From: Martinezella multihospitum
GTDB taxonomy: Bacteria > Pseudomonadota > Alphaproteobacteria > Rhizobiales > Rhizobiaceae
Assembly (NCBI RefSeq): GCF_900094585.1
Contig: NZ_FMAG01000004.1
Location: 682,001-746,000, forward strand
Direction of reading: 5' to 3'
Length of the DNA: 64,000 bases
Below the pieces are notes generated by a model that worked only from the letters and a program-made list of their open reading frames with translations, was not told the DNA's origin and did no database searches. Positions 44,995 through 53,817 of the stretch are shown here, in pieces. The position numbers and the translations under genes are program-made. Numbering within the stretch: the first letter of the stretch is position 1; each line of letters opens with the position of its first letter.

Positions 44995-46798
44995 CACCCA
45001 ACTCCCGGCCGCTGCGGCGGCCGTGCTGAAATTCGTGGAGCCTGGAAAAATGTCCCTGCCGTTTGAAGAGCTCGTCCGGCGAACCGGCCTCGACCACGCG
45101 ACCCTTTGTCATGACGATGATCTGATCGGCCGCCAGAACGGTCGAAAGCCGGTGAGCGATCACGACAACGGTGCGGTTATGCGAGTATTTATCGAGCGCC
45201 AGCTGAAACGCCTGTTCGGTTTCGGCATCGAGCGCGTTCGTCGCCTCATCCAGCAGCAGGATATCGGGATTTCGAAGGATCGTTCGGGCGAGCGCCACGC
45301 GCTGTCTTTGCCCGCCCGACAGGCGCATTCCCTGATCGCCGATCCGTGTCTCGTAGCCATCCGGAAGGAGGCGGATGAAATCGTCCGCCTTGGCAATTTC
45401 GGCAGCCTTGCGGATCTCGTCCGGCCCGGCATCCAGATCGCCATAGGCGATGTTGGCTGAAATCGTGTCGTTGAAGAGGTGGACCTCCTGCGACATCAGC
45501 GACAGGCGCTTGCGCCAGCTACGAAGATCGAATTCGGGAAGAGGCATGCCGTCTGCCACGATTGCGCCGGATGTCGGATCCATGAAGCGAAAGAGCAGCG
45601 CCATCACCGTGGACTTACCGGCCCCCGATTCGCCCACGATCGCAGTGGTTTTGCCGGCGGGAATGCTGAAGGAGATATCCTCCAGCACCAGCGGCTGTCC
45701 GGGCGCGTAGCGGAATGAGACATTGCGGAATTCGACGGCTTTCCTGAAGGCGGGCGCCTGCACGTGCCCCTGCGAGAGAAAAGGCTTCTCCGTTGTACGG
45801 AGGAAGTCATCGACATCGTCGAGGCTGCCGGCGAGCCCATCGAGCGCGATCTTCGATTGCAGCAATTCCCTGGTCGGACCTTGCAGACGATATAGCAACG
45901 AGAGAAACGCTGCCAGCGCCGCAATGCCCAGCCCCACCGATTGAGCAACGAGAACGAGCGCACCGATCAGGATTGTAATCGAGATTTCGGAGACTGGTCC
46001 CGGTGTCGCCCACAGCATATCGAGCTTCAGAAGGCGTCGCCGCACATTGTCGGAAGTCTTCCAGAAGCGATTGCGTTCATAGTCTTCCTGGGCAAAAGCG
46101 CGGATCAATTGCAGCGCATTGATGCTCTCCCACATCCTCAGGCCGAACTGCTTGTTTTCCTCGACGACGGCCTTGCCGGTCTCGTCTGCGCGCCGCGTGG
46201 CCAGGCGAATGGCCATGGCGCCTACGAGCAGGAACATCATCGAGAACAAGGTCAGCCGGACGGAAATCAGCAGCATCAGCAGCATGAAGACAGCGAAGGT
46301 GCAGAAGCAGATCATCAAACGGTAGGCGAGACTTAAGGCCTGACTGACTTTCCAGGTGTTGTTGGCGATCGTCGTGATGATATCGGAGCGTTTGTTTTCC
46401 ACCCTGTAGTCGATGCACGAGCTTATCGTCTGGTCGAAAACCCTTGCTCTTAGCCGATGCGCAACGAGACCATCGATATACCGGGTCACCCAGATATTGA
46501 CGAGATGGACGGCGTTCTTCAGAAGGATGCTGACGCACAGCACGCCCACTAGGAATGCCGTCAAATGGCTTTGCGGAACGGGCGCGAGAAGCCGGTCGAA
46601 AATTCGCTGCCATTCTCCCTGTTGCGCCGCTACGGCGCCGAGACTCTGAATGAGGGGAATGAAGAGAAAGAGGCCTGCCCCCTCGAGGACCGCAGCGGTC
46701 AGGCCGAGCCCGACGATGGTCGGCCCTGCCCAGGCAGGCGCCTCAGCCAGGCGGAAGAGGCGCTGCAGCCGCATGAGGAACGAACCGCCCGACCTCAC
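44975..46798 (-). CDS. MsbA-like ABC exporter (fused membrane and ATPase domains)
   Basis: A roughly 607-residue half-transporter with six N-terminal helices and a C-terminal ATPase: Walker A GESGAGKST, signature LSGGQRQR, Walker B ILLLDEATNALD and switch His in VIAHRLST. GTG 46798 overlaps the upstream glycosyltransferase stop as GTGA and has a GGAGA site at 7 nt; ATG 46774 is the alternative. It acts as a homodimer. In this operon it probably flips or exports the glycan or a lipid-linked oligosaccharide. No Wzx/Wzy genes are present. Confidence 0.88.
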   Translation of the reverse strand: MRSGGSFLMRLQRLFRLAEAPAWAGPTIVGLGLTAAVLEGAGLFLFIPLIQSLGAVAAQQGEWQRIFDRLLAPVPQSHLTAFLVGVLCVSILLKNAVHLVNIWVTRYIDGLVAHRLRARVFDQTISSCIDYRVENKRSDIITTIANNTWKVSQALSLAYRLMICFCTFAVFMLLMLLISVRLTLFSMMFLLVGAMAIRLATRRADETGKAVVEENKQFGLRMWESINALQLIRAFAQEDYERNRFWKTSDNVRRRLLKLDMLWATPGPVSEISITILIGALVLVAQSVGLGIAALAAFLSLLYRLQGPTRELLQSKIALDGLAGSLDDVDDFLRTTEKPFLSQGHVQAPAFRKAVEFRNVSFRYAPGQPLVLEDISFSIPAGKTTAIVGESGAGKSTVMALLFRFMDPTSGAIVADGMPLPEFDLRSWRKRLSLMSQEVHLFNDTISANIAYGDLDAGPDEIRKAAEIAKADDFIRLLPDGYETRIGDQGMRLSGGQRQRVALARTILRNPDILLLDEATNALDAETEQAFQLALDKYSHNRTVVVIAHRLSTVLAADQIIVMTKGRVVEAGSPDELFKRQGHFSRLHEFQHGRRSGRELGDELQAY

Positions 46799-47796
46799 GG
46801 GATCGTCTCCATATAGAGCGGCCGCAACTCCGCGTTTCTTTGCAACCCCCGCAAGCGGGCCTTGAGCCAATCGGGAACCAGCCTGGCGCGACAATATACG
46901 TCCAGTATGTTCGGCAGGCTCGAAATCGCCAGGCGCGGCTCCAATGCCAGAAATCGCCTCAACAGATCACAGCCATCGAAAAAACGGCCGCTGACAAAAG
47001 CTCTGACGACCAGCCAGTGGATCATGTCGACCAGATGCGCGTCGAGATCGCTGCCATACTGCGGATATTTTTGACGATATTCGGCGAGGACGATTTCGCA
47101 CGAAGAGAGCATCCGCCTGACATCGCTCGACATATTCGTGTTCGTCATGCGGTAGCCGATCAGGTGCTGCTGTATGACGCGGAATTCGTAATTCTCCGCA
47201 ATTCTGAGGCAGATCAGAAGATCCTCGCAACCCTGTGCGTTGCGTGCCCTTAAGGACGGGTCGAACTGCCCGGCCTTTTCGAATGCGGAACGACGCATGA
47301 GCATCGAGCTGCCATTGCCGACGAAATTGTTTCTGCACATGCGCTGGAGCACATGTCCTTCGTGGCTCGGCCGGTTATGCAGGGAAAATACGCGGCTATG
47401 TTCGTCGATGAGCGCATACCAGCAATAGGCCAATCCAACCGATGGTCCGCCCTCGTCAAGTGCTTGCCACTGAAGGGCGATCTTTGACGGAGCCCATAAA
47501 TCGTCGGCATCGATAAATGCGAGAAACTCGGCGTCCGCCGCCGCCGCACCGGTGTTACGCGCGACGGCGACACCGCTATTGGCCTGCCGAAGGATCCGGA
47601 TTCGCGGATCCTGCTTCGCGTATTCAGCCACGATGGATAGCGATCGATCCGAAGAACCGTCATCGACAATGATGATATCGAGCGCCTGATGCGTCTGACG
47701 ACAGATGCTGGCCAGGGTCGCGCCGATCGTTCGTTCGGCGTTGAACATCGGTACGACGACCGCAACCGTGGTACTTCGCTTAGCTCCCACAGTCAT
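46795..47796 (-). CDS. Family 2 glycosyltransferase
   Basis: A roughly 333-residue GT2 with VAVVVPMFNAERTIGATLASICRQTH, IIVDDGSSDRSL, IDADDLWAP and a C-terminal region without membrane helices. The open frame extends to 47886 into leader element B, but ATG 47796 begins just before the conserved strand and follows an AAAGGTGG sequence, so the leader part is excluded. It is the first gene of the six-gene minus-strand glycan operon and overlaps the end of the leader ORF by 17 nt. Confidence 0.86.
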   Translation of the reverse strand: MTVGAKRSTTVAVVVPMFNAERTIGATLASICRQTHQALDIIIVDDGSSDRSLSIVAEYAKQDPRIRILRQANSGVAVARNTGAAAADAEFLAFIDADDLWAPSKIALQWQALDEGGPSVGLAYCWYALIDEHSRVFSLHNRPSHEGHVLQRMCRNNFVGNGSSMLMRRSAFEKAGQFDPSLRARNAQGCEDLLICLRIAENYEFRVIQQHLIGYRMTNTNMSSDVRRMLSSCEIVLAEYRQKYPQYGSDLDAHLVDMIHWLVVRAFVSGRFFDGCDLLRRFLALEPRLAISSLPNILDVYCRARLVPDWLKARLRGLQRNAELRPLYMETIP

Positions 47797-47905
47797 TGCC
47801 ACCTTTGGCGACGAAGCCGACAAACCCGATGATACTGCTGCCGACGGAAGCATTGGCACATGCCGGGGCTGGGATGCCGCTTTCACGGGCGCCGTTCACA
47901 TTCAT
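47780..47905 (-). CDS. Putative 41-residue leader peptide upstream of the glycosyltransferase operon
   Basis: Begins MNVNGARESGIPAPA from ATG 47905, with a GGAGAAGG site upstream, and its stop at 47780-47782 lies just inside the glycosyltransferase gene (start 47796) in another frame. The first 15 codons are in the duplicated element and match the leader before uxs at 13 positions. Overlap with the next start suggests translational coupling, as at uxs. Confidence 0.5.
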   Translation of the reverse strand: MNVNGARESGIPAPACANASVGSSIIGFVGFVAKGGNDCGS

Positions 47906-48065
47906 CGACCTTCTCCGCATGCACTACGACAGCGGCCGGGTGTCCAACCGCTTCCATCGCGGGAAACAACTGGCGCAAAGGTCGGGGCAATCCATGGCAT
48001 TAGGACTAAAGATTGCGTCTTCGGCCCTAGGTCCGATCATGAACCAGACTTTAGTCTGATGGAGG
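47855..48065 (-). repeat. Copy B of the 211-bp promoter/leader element
   Basis: Inverted relative to copy A (38291-38501), about 94 percent identical without gaps. The dyad CAGACTTTAGTCTG is at 48045-48058, the leader-ORF start at 47905. It faces the six-gene minus-strand operon just as copy A faces uxs-uxe, so the two operons should share one regulator. Confidence 0.85.
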
Positions 48066-48420
48066 TGGCTTCGTTGCCAAAATCAGCAGGACCAATGCCG
48101 GCTGCGATGGTTTTCAGCGAGACTTTTTATGAGCAATTCCAAGTGATCCCGCTGCGGGGGCGATGACTTTACGGCTGTATCCATCACTGCCGCCTACCCG
48201 TATTTCCATTTGGCGCCGATCCATTCAATGCGACATAGCTGAGGGCGCCAACTGGAGACGCCAGCAATTTCAAGGCACCGGCGCGCTCGTGGCTGCTGAA
48301 TGGTGCGAGGCAACGGCTGTGATAACGCATTGTTGAAGTTTACCCCTCGACGATACCGGCGTACCATCTCCCAGCAGTTCCGTTGATGCGTCGATTTCCC
48401 CCGTCAGGCAGGATGGAAAC
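48066..48420. other. Intergenic region upstream of the molybdenum hydroxylase operon
   Basis: About 355 bp between the glycan island and the molybdenum hydroxylase genes. No recognisable gene, strong repeat or hairpin was found; it presumably carries the promoter of the downstream operon. Confidence 0.45.
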
Positions 48421-48879
48421 ATGCTCACTCTGAATATCAATGAGCAATTGCACGAGGTCGATGTCCCCGAGGACATGCCGCTTCTGTGGGTGCTGCGGGA
48501 TCATCTCAATCTGGTCGGTACCAAATATGGCTGCGGCGTCGCCCAGTGCGGCGCGTGCACTGTCCACGTCGCCGGCAAGCCGGTGCGCTCCTGCCAGCTG
48601 ACCGTTGGCGACGTCGGCACCCGCGCCGTGATCACCATTGAAGGAATCGGTAAGACGCCCAACGGCGCCAAGGTCCAGCAAGCCTGGATGGAAGCGTCCG
48701 TACCGCAATGCGGCTACTGCCAGGCCGGCCAGATCATGTCGGCGACGGCCTTGCTCAACATCAATCCCCAACCCGACGATTCCGACATCGATGCGGCCAT
48801 GGCGGGCAATCTCTGTCGATGCGGGACCTACATCCGCATCCGCCGTGCGATCAAGAACGCCGCTGCCAAGCCGGCCTGA
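48421..48879 (+). CDS. iorA: [2Fe-2S] subunit of a molybdenum hydroxylase (isoquinoline 1-oxidoreductase alpha-like)
   Basis: A 152-residue protein with the plant-type 2Fe-2S motif (GCGVAQCGACTVHV..RSC) and the second cluster motif (PQCGYCQ..NLCRCGTY) of the xanthine-dehydrogenase family. It passes electrons from the molybdenum centre of the large subunit (50242) to the cytochrome (48882). No signal peptide; such subunits can ride with a Tat-exported partner. Related enzymes hydroxylate N-heterocycles or oxidise aldehydes, so the substrate is open. Confidence 0.88.
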   Translation: MLTLNINEQLHEVDVPEDMPLLWVLRDHLNLVGTKYGCGVAQCGACTVHVAGKPVRSCQLTVGDVGTRAVITIEGIGKTPNGAKVQQAWMEASVPQCGYCQAGQIMSATALLNINPQPDDSDIDAAMAGNLCRCGTYIRIRRAIKNAAAKPA

Positions 48880-48881
48880 TC

Positions 48882-50249
48882 ATGAAGAAAATTATCGGCC
48901 TTCTCTTTGCGGTCATTGTCGTCATCGCCCTTGGCTTTGCGGGATGGTTGCTTCTTGGCCGCGATCCAACCTCTTTTGCGAGTGGTTCGACGGTAGCGCT
49001 TGGCGATTATCAGGCAGGCACCGTGAGCGGTGTTCCGGGGCAGCTTGCCAGTGCGGATATCGTGAAGCACGGCGAATATCTCGTCCATGCCGCGGACTGC
49101 CAGGCCTGTCATACGGCACACGGCGGCACTCCCTTTGCGGGCGGCTTCGCCTTCAACATGCCATTCGGCACCATCTATTCCACCAACATCACGCCAGACA
49201 AGGAGACGGGCATCGGCAACTATACCGACGCTCAGTTCCTGGCAGCCGTGCACCGAGGTATCCGTGCCGACGGCGAGAGGCTCTATCCCGCCATGCCCTA
49301 TGCGTCCTACACCTATATGACGGACGCCGACGTGCTGGCGATCAAGGCCTATCTCTTCACGCTGGCGCCCGCCCATTCCCCGTCAAAGCCCAACCAGCTT
49401 TCATGGCCCTTCGATCAGCGCAGCCTGTTGTCGCTGTGGAGTGTTGTGTTCAACACAGACGAACGCTTCCGCCCCAACACGAGCCAGAGCCCACAGTGGA
49501 ATCGCGGCGCCTACCTTGCCGAGGCGCTCGGACATTGCGGCGAGTGCCACACGCCGCGCAACCTTGCCTTTGCGCTCGACAATCACCACAAGTTCGCAGG
49601 CGCCGTCACCGCCGGCTGGCACGCCTATAATATCAGCAGCGACAAGGATTCCGGCATCGGCGACTGGAGCGACGAGGATATCTATCTCTATCTTTCGACG
49701 GGACACGCCAACGGACATGGCGGCGCGGCCGGTCCGATGGGTGAAGCCACCGACGACAGCCTCAGCTATCTGGTGCCGGACGACGTGCATGCCCTGGTGA
49801 CCTATCTGCGCAGCGTACCGGCCCACGCAAGCGACCTGCCGCGCACCGTTACCACAGCCGCGCCGGCATCGCACAAGGAGGGCGTGGCGGATATCGACTC
49901 ACGCGGCGAGAAGATCTTCGCCGGCGCTTGCGCCAGCTGTCACGACTGGACCGGCGTAAGTCCGGTCACCGGCTTTGCGACACTTACCGGTGTGCGCGCC
50001 GTCAACGATCCCAGCGCCACGAACGTGGCACAGACCGTTATCAACGGTGTCAACCGCACGACTGCTGACGGCAGGATCTTCATGCCTGCCTTCGGCCAGG
50101 GTTATTCGGACGACGACATAGCGGCGGTCGCCAACTATGTGACCGCCCGCTTCGGCGCCGAAGGCGCACATCTGACAGGCAAGGACGTGGCCAATCTGCG
50201 AAAGCAGGCGGCCCAGCAACCTCATCCCCCGGAGGCACACCATGGCTGA
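48882..50249 (+). CDS. Membrane-anchored three-heme cytochrome c subunit
   Basis: A 455-residue protein with an N-terminal signal/anchor (KKIIGLLFAVIVVIALGFAGWLLL) and three heme-binding motifs, CQACH, CGECH and CASCH. This is the standard layout of the cytochrome subunit of alcohol and aldehyde dehydrogenases. It would carry electrons from the iron-sulfur subunit to the respiratory chain. ATG 48882 is preferred; the frame is open to 48708 but that part overlaps the iron-sulfur subunit gene. Its stop overlaps the next start by 8 bp. Confidence 0.9.
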   Translation: MKKIIGLLFAVIVVIALGFAGWLLLGRDPTSFASGSTVALGDYQAGTVSGVPGQLASADIVKHGEYLVHAADCQACHTAHGGTPFAGGFAFNMPFGTIYSTNITPDKETGIGNYTDAQFLAAVHRGIRADGERLYPAMPYASYTYMTDADVLAIKAYLFTLAPAHSPSKPNQLSWPFDQRSLLSLWSVVFNTDERFRPNTSQSPQWNRGAYLAEALGHCGECHTPRNLAFALDNHHKFAGAVTAGWHAYNISSDKDSGIGDWSDEDIYLYLSTGHANGHGGAAGPMGEATDDSLSYLVPDDVHALVTYLRSVPAHASDLPRTVTTAAPASHKEGVADIDSRGEKIFAGACASCHDWTGVSPVTGFATLTGVRAVNDPSATNVAQTVINGVNRTTADGRIFMPAFGQGYSDDDIAAVANYVTARFGAEGAHLTGKDVANLRKQAAQQPHPPEAHHG

Positions 50250-52527
50250 TATCAGGACCGATTTCGCCGAGTCCGACGCCTATCTCTCGGCATTGATGCG
50301 CGAGGTTCGCTCACTGCCGGTGGCCACTACCACGCTGAGCATGGGACGGCGCAACTTTTTCAAGCTCGCCGGCGGGAGTGCTGCCGGGCTGATCCTGGGC
50401 TTCTATCTCGGCGACGAAGATTTTGCAGCAGAAGCAGCTGACCCCAAGGATCAGGCGATGAACGCGTTCATCCGGATCGCTCCGGACAACACCATTACCA
50501 TCTATTCCAAATGTCCGGAGATCGGCCAGGGCATCAAGACCTCCTTCGGCGTCATCATTGCCGAAGAGCTCGATGCCGACTGGAGCCATGTCGTGATGGA
50601 GCAAGCCGACATCATCCCCAAGATCTATGGCAGCCAGGGCGCGGGAGGCTCGACCTCGATCCCGCGCGCCTGGGACCAGCTGCGTCAGGCCGGCGCCAGC
50701 GCCAAAGCAATGCTGATGGCCGCTGCCGCCCAGCAATGGGGAGTCAATCCCTCACAGATTACCGCGCAGGCCTCGGTCCTGACCCACACTGCCAGCGGCA
50801 GATCCGCAGCCTATGGATCGCTGGCAGCGGCGGCGGCAGGAATGCCTGTGCCCGATCCTCGCAGCCTGAAGCTGAAGACACGCGCCGAATATTGCCTGAT
50901 CGGCAAGCGCTACCACGGCGTCGACGATCCGAAGGTCGTCAGGGGCGAACCGCTGTTCGGCATCGATGTCCAGCGTCCCGGCATGGTCTATGCCAACTAC
51001 ACCAAATGCCCGGCTGCCGGCGGCAAGGTCAGGTCCTTCAATATCGATGAGATCAAGGCCGAGCGCGGCGTGCTTGACGCCTTCGCCTTAGACGGGACCG
51101 GCCAGGCGGTCGAGGTGATGCCGGGTGTTGCCATCATCGCCAAGGATACCTGGAGCGCCTTCCAGGCGAAGAACAAGCTGAAAGTGGATTGGGACCTGAG
51201 CGAGGCCTCGACGGATTCCACCGCGAAATTCTCCGCCGAAGCCAGCAAGCTCGCAGCCCGCTTCCCGGAAAAATCGGATGACAATGTCGGTGACGTGGAC
51301 AAATCCTTTGCCAATGCCGCGAAGACCGTCGAGGCCTATTACGAATATCCCTTCGCCGCGCACGTGCCGCTGGAGCCGATGAACACCACCGCGCATTGGC
51401 ATGACGGGATGATGGAAATGTGGGTGCCCACCCAGCAGCCGGATCGCGGCTTGCCTGTCATTGCCAAGGCTGCCGGGATAGCGCCGGAAAAAATCGTGAT
51501 GCACCAGACCCGCGTCGGCGGCGGCTTTGGCCGGCGGCTGGTCAATGATTATGCTTGCGAGGCGGCAGTCATCGCACGGAAGATCAACGCGCCGGTCAAG
51601 CTACAATGGACCCGGGAAGACGATTTCGGCCACGACTTCTATCGTCCCGCCGGCTACCATCAGTTCAAGGGGGCGATCGATAGGAATGGCAGGCTTGACG
51701 CCTGGCAGGAACATTTCATCACCTTCACCGCCGACGGCAAGAAGGAAGCCTCCGGTGCCGGCCTCACCGATAATCTGAGATACTCCATCAAGGCGCCCAA
51801 CCTGCGCCGCGGCAAAACCATGTTCCCGCTGAAGATCCCGACCGGCGCCTGGCGGGCGCCGGGTGATAACGCCCAGGTCTTCGCCGCGCAGAGCTTCATG
51901 CACGAACTGTCGCTGGCGTCGGGCCGCGACCATGTCGAATTCCTCATCGCCGCCGTCAACCGAGACGTGCCGGAGCTCGCCCCGAAAGACAAGAGCGTCA
52001 ACTTCAGCCCGAAGCGGGCGACCGATGTGATCAGGATGTGCGCCGACAAGGCTGGCTGGGGCAGGAAGATGCCTGATGGCAGCGGGCTGGGCCTCGCCTG
52101 GTGCTACTCTCACGCCGGCCATGTCGCGCAGGCTGTCGAGCTTCGCGTCGACGCCCGCAAGCAGATCAAGATCGATCGGATCGTCGCGGTATTGGATGTC
52201 GGGCCCATCATCGACATGGCGGGCTCCGAAGCACAGGCTCAAGGCGCCTCGACCGATGCTCTTTCCACGGCGATGGGCCTCAAAATCACCATTGAAAACG
52301 GCGAGATCCAGGAACAGAACTACAATGCCTATCCGATCCTGCGCCTGCCCTTCGCGCCGATGGCGATTGATGCCTATTTCATCCAGTCGGACAATCCGCC
52401 GACCGGCATGGGCGAACCCGCCTTCCCGGCACTCGCCCCTGCGCTGGGCAACGCCATCTTCGCGGCAACCGGAGAGCGGGTACGCCGCCTACCCTTGCGT
52501 GATCTGGGCTATTCGCTGGCAATCTGA
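50242..52527 (+). CDS. iorB: Molybdopterin-binding large subunit of the hydroxylase (isoquinoline 1-oxidoreductase beta-like)
   Basis: A 761-residue subunit of the xanthine dehydrogenase superfamily. A Tat-type sequence (GRRNFFKLAGGSAAGLILGFYLG) lies near the N terminus. It includes GGGFGRRLVNDYACEAAVIARK (molybdopterin contact), GSQGAGGSTSIP, and the C-terminal GMGEPAFPALAPALGNAIFAATGERVRRLP containing the catalytic Glu. Export by Tat with the iron-sulfur partner puts the active site in the periplasm, next to the cytochrome. Confidence 0.9.
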   Translation: MADIRTDFAESDAYLSALMREVRSLPVATTTLSMGRRNFFKLAGGSAAGLILGFYLGDEDFAAEAADPKDQAMNAFIRIAPDNTITIYSKCPEIGQGIKTSFGVIIAEELDADWSHVVMEQADIIPKIYGSQGAGGSTSIPRAWDQLRQAGASAKAMLMAAAAQQWGVNPSQITAQASVLTHTASGRSAAYGSLAAAAAGMPVPDPRSLKLKTRAEYCLIGKRYHGVDDPKVVRGEPLFGIDVQRPGMVYANYTKCPAAGGKVRSFNIDEIKAERGVLDAFALDGTGQAVEVMPGVAIIAKDTWSAFQAKNKLKVDWDLSEASTDSTAKFSAEASKLAARFPEKSDDNVGDVDKSFANAAKTVEAYYEYPFAAHVPLEPMNTTAHWHDGMMEMWVPTQQPDRGLPVIAKAAGIAPEKIVMHQTRVGGGFGRRLVNDYACEAAVIARKINAPVKLQWTREDDFGHDFYRPAGYHQFKGAIDRNGRLDAWQEHFITFTADGKKEASGAGLTDNLRYSIKAPNLRRGKTMFPLKIPTGAWRAPGDNAQVFAAQSFMHELSLASGRDHVEFLIAAVNRDVPELAPKDKSVNFSPKRATDVIRMCADKAGWGRKMPDGSGLGLAWCYSHAGHVAQAVELRVDARKQIKIDRIVAVLDVGPIIDMAGSEAQAQGASTDALSTAMGLKITIENGEIQEQNYNAYPILRLPFAPMAIDAYFIQSDNPPTGMGEPAFPALAPALGNAIFAATGERVRRLPLRDLGYSLAI

Positions 52528-52754
52528 CATATCGCCTTCGCTCAGCCTTGGTCAGCTTAGGTCATTTCTAACGGTGTTCTCGCCCTCAAAATGGGGTCAG
52601 CCCTCCCCACTAGGTTCAGGTTGTTGATTTGCGTGTACAACGGGATTGCGACGACGGCGCGTAGATCGATCGGACAATGACCGGCTGGGCTTGATGCACG
52701 ATCCTGTTCGACCATCTCAACCGTCTACCAGGCAATCTCGCCTTCGTCCGAAGA
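52528..52754. other. Convergent intergenic region
   Basis: About 227 bp between the hydroxylase large subunit stop and the broken toxin gene. No gene, clear terminator or repeat was identified. Confidence 0.4.
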
Positions 52755-53065
52755 TCATTCGTTCAGACGACCAGCCAATCGCTTCATGAGATCCACTCCT
52801 TCATGAAAAATCGCCACGATCAGGGCGGGCGCATTCTCGCGAAGCAGACAAAAGACATAGTGATGTTCACACCGTGCCATTCGTAACGCCGGATGAAGCG
52901 CGCTCATATCCTTGAAAGGACCTTCCCCCCGGCAAGATTCGCAATGCCTCGCTCCAAAGCCGAGATGTACCGGCGTACCTGAGCGGTACCCCATTGCGCA
53001 TGTGTGTAGCGGATTACAGAACGTAGATCCGATTCCGCATCCGCGGTAAGAATGTAAGCCGTCAA
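52755..53065 (-). pseudogene. Frameshifted ParE/RelE-family toxin
   Basis: Read from TTG 53065, overlapping the antitoxin stop, the frame encodes a normal ParE start (TAYILTADAESDLRSVIRY, then RYISALERGIANLAGG) up to a run of six G residues at about 52925-52930. The matching ParE C terminus (GPFKDMSALHPALRMARCEHHYVFC..FHEGVDLMKRLAGRL) continues in another frame. One extra G would restore a full-length toxin of about 100 residues. It is therefore a one-base deletion in a homopolymer, either a real pseudogene or a sequencing or slippage event. Confidence 0.75.
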
Positions 53066-53313
53066 GCACGATCCTCGGCGATCTCCTCATCGAAGATGTC
53101 ACCTACGGCTTTAGTCGACAGTTTTCCGGCGAGCCCGTCATTGATGCGCGTATTCATCAACGTCTTCAACTCCTCCCAGGCTCGATCTCCATCTATGTCA
53201 CCGGGGAAAAGGCGCTCGAGTGCATATTGTTTGATTGTCTTGCCCTGCAAAACGGCCATTGCCTTTAGGCTTTGATGTTGCTGGTCCGTTATGTCGATCG
53301 TCAAACGGCTCAT
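53062..53313 (-). CDS. Ribbon-helix-helix antitoxin of the broken ParE module
   Basis: An 83-residue protein with an N-terminal ribbon-helix-helix (SRLTIDITDQQHQSLKAMAVLQGKTIKQYALERL) and an acidic C-terminal toxin-binding tail. AGGAG lies before ATG 53313. It is intact, whereas its toxin partner is frameshifted. An inverted repeat in its promoter region is the likely autoregulatory site. Confidence 0.8.
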   Translation of the reverse strand: MSRLTIDITDQQHQSLKAMAVLQGKTIKQYALERLFPGDIDGDRAWEELKTLMNTRINDGLAGKLSTKAVGDIFDEEIAEDRA

Positions 53314-53336
53314 CTAGCGTGCTCCTGAGTTGAGAA

Positions 53337-53360
53337 ACCCACATTGGCACATATGTGGGT
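53337..53360. promoter_or_regulatory. Nested palindrome, likely antitoxin operator
   Basis: ACCCACAT-N8-ATGTGGGT, an inverted repeat with perfect 8-bp arms, and inside it a perfect 10-bp palindrome CACATATGTG (53348-53357). It lies 24 bp upstream of the antitoxin start, where RHH antitoxins bind. Confidence 0.6.
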
Positions 53361-53575
53361 ATGTGGCCATTGCCGCAAGGCCTGTCGAAGATCGTCGCCG
53401 ATACCGCCCTCAAGCACCACAACCACTCATTGAATGCGCGAATTGCTTATGCGTATCGACGACCAAATGATGGCATTGCGCTTGAAAAATGGCGCTGCAG
53501 CAGTTGCCTCAGCTTACCTCCGCTATACCTTGTCGACAGATATGGACGTCTATCGTCATGGAGGAGAGCATCGTC

Positions 53576-53791
53576 ATGCCAGGTAAACAATGGCTGATCG
53601 GTTTTGCAGATCAATCGAGACAGCAGTGCCACGAGCAACTCCGTCAGAAAATCGATGCGGCCGTGCAGGAGCTTCGGCAAGACGGATGGGAGCCTCAGTG
53701 CATAGCGGAAACGCTGCTCGAGATCGCCGACAACTATTTCGATACGGTCATTGGTGACATGGAGATGACGCCTTCGACGCCATTGCATTGA
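53576..53791 (+). CDS. Small hypothetical protein
   Basis: A 71-residue protein starting MPGKQWLIGFADQSRQQ, with a GGAGGAG site 9 nt before ATG 53576; ATG 53558 is an in-frame alternative. It is mostly helical and charged (DAAVQELRQDGWEPQCIAETLLEIADNYFD). No family is recognised; similar short cytoplasmic proteins are common in rhizobia. It is convergent with the TPP enzyme gene. Confidence 0.55.
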   Translation: MPGKQWLIGFADQSRQQCHEQLRQKIDAAVQELRQDGWEPQCIAETLLEIADNYFDTVIGDMEMTPSTPLH

Positions 53792-53817
53792 TCCGGTATC
53801 GGCTGCTCCGTGTGGCG

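Noticed and set aside
38291..48065. Composite transposon bracketed by the inverted 211-bp repeats
   Set aside because: The inverted pair suggested mobile-element ends, but there is no transposase, no target-site duplication at the outer edges that I could find, and each copy contains a leader start aimed at the adjacent operon.
53355..53597. 80-codon plus-strand frame upstream of the small hypothetical gene
   Set aside because: It overlaps the antitoxin operator and the small hypothetical gene in another frame, and has no domain or ribosome-binding site.
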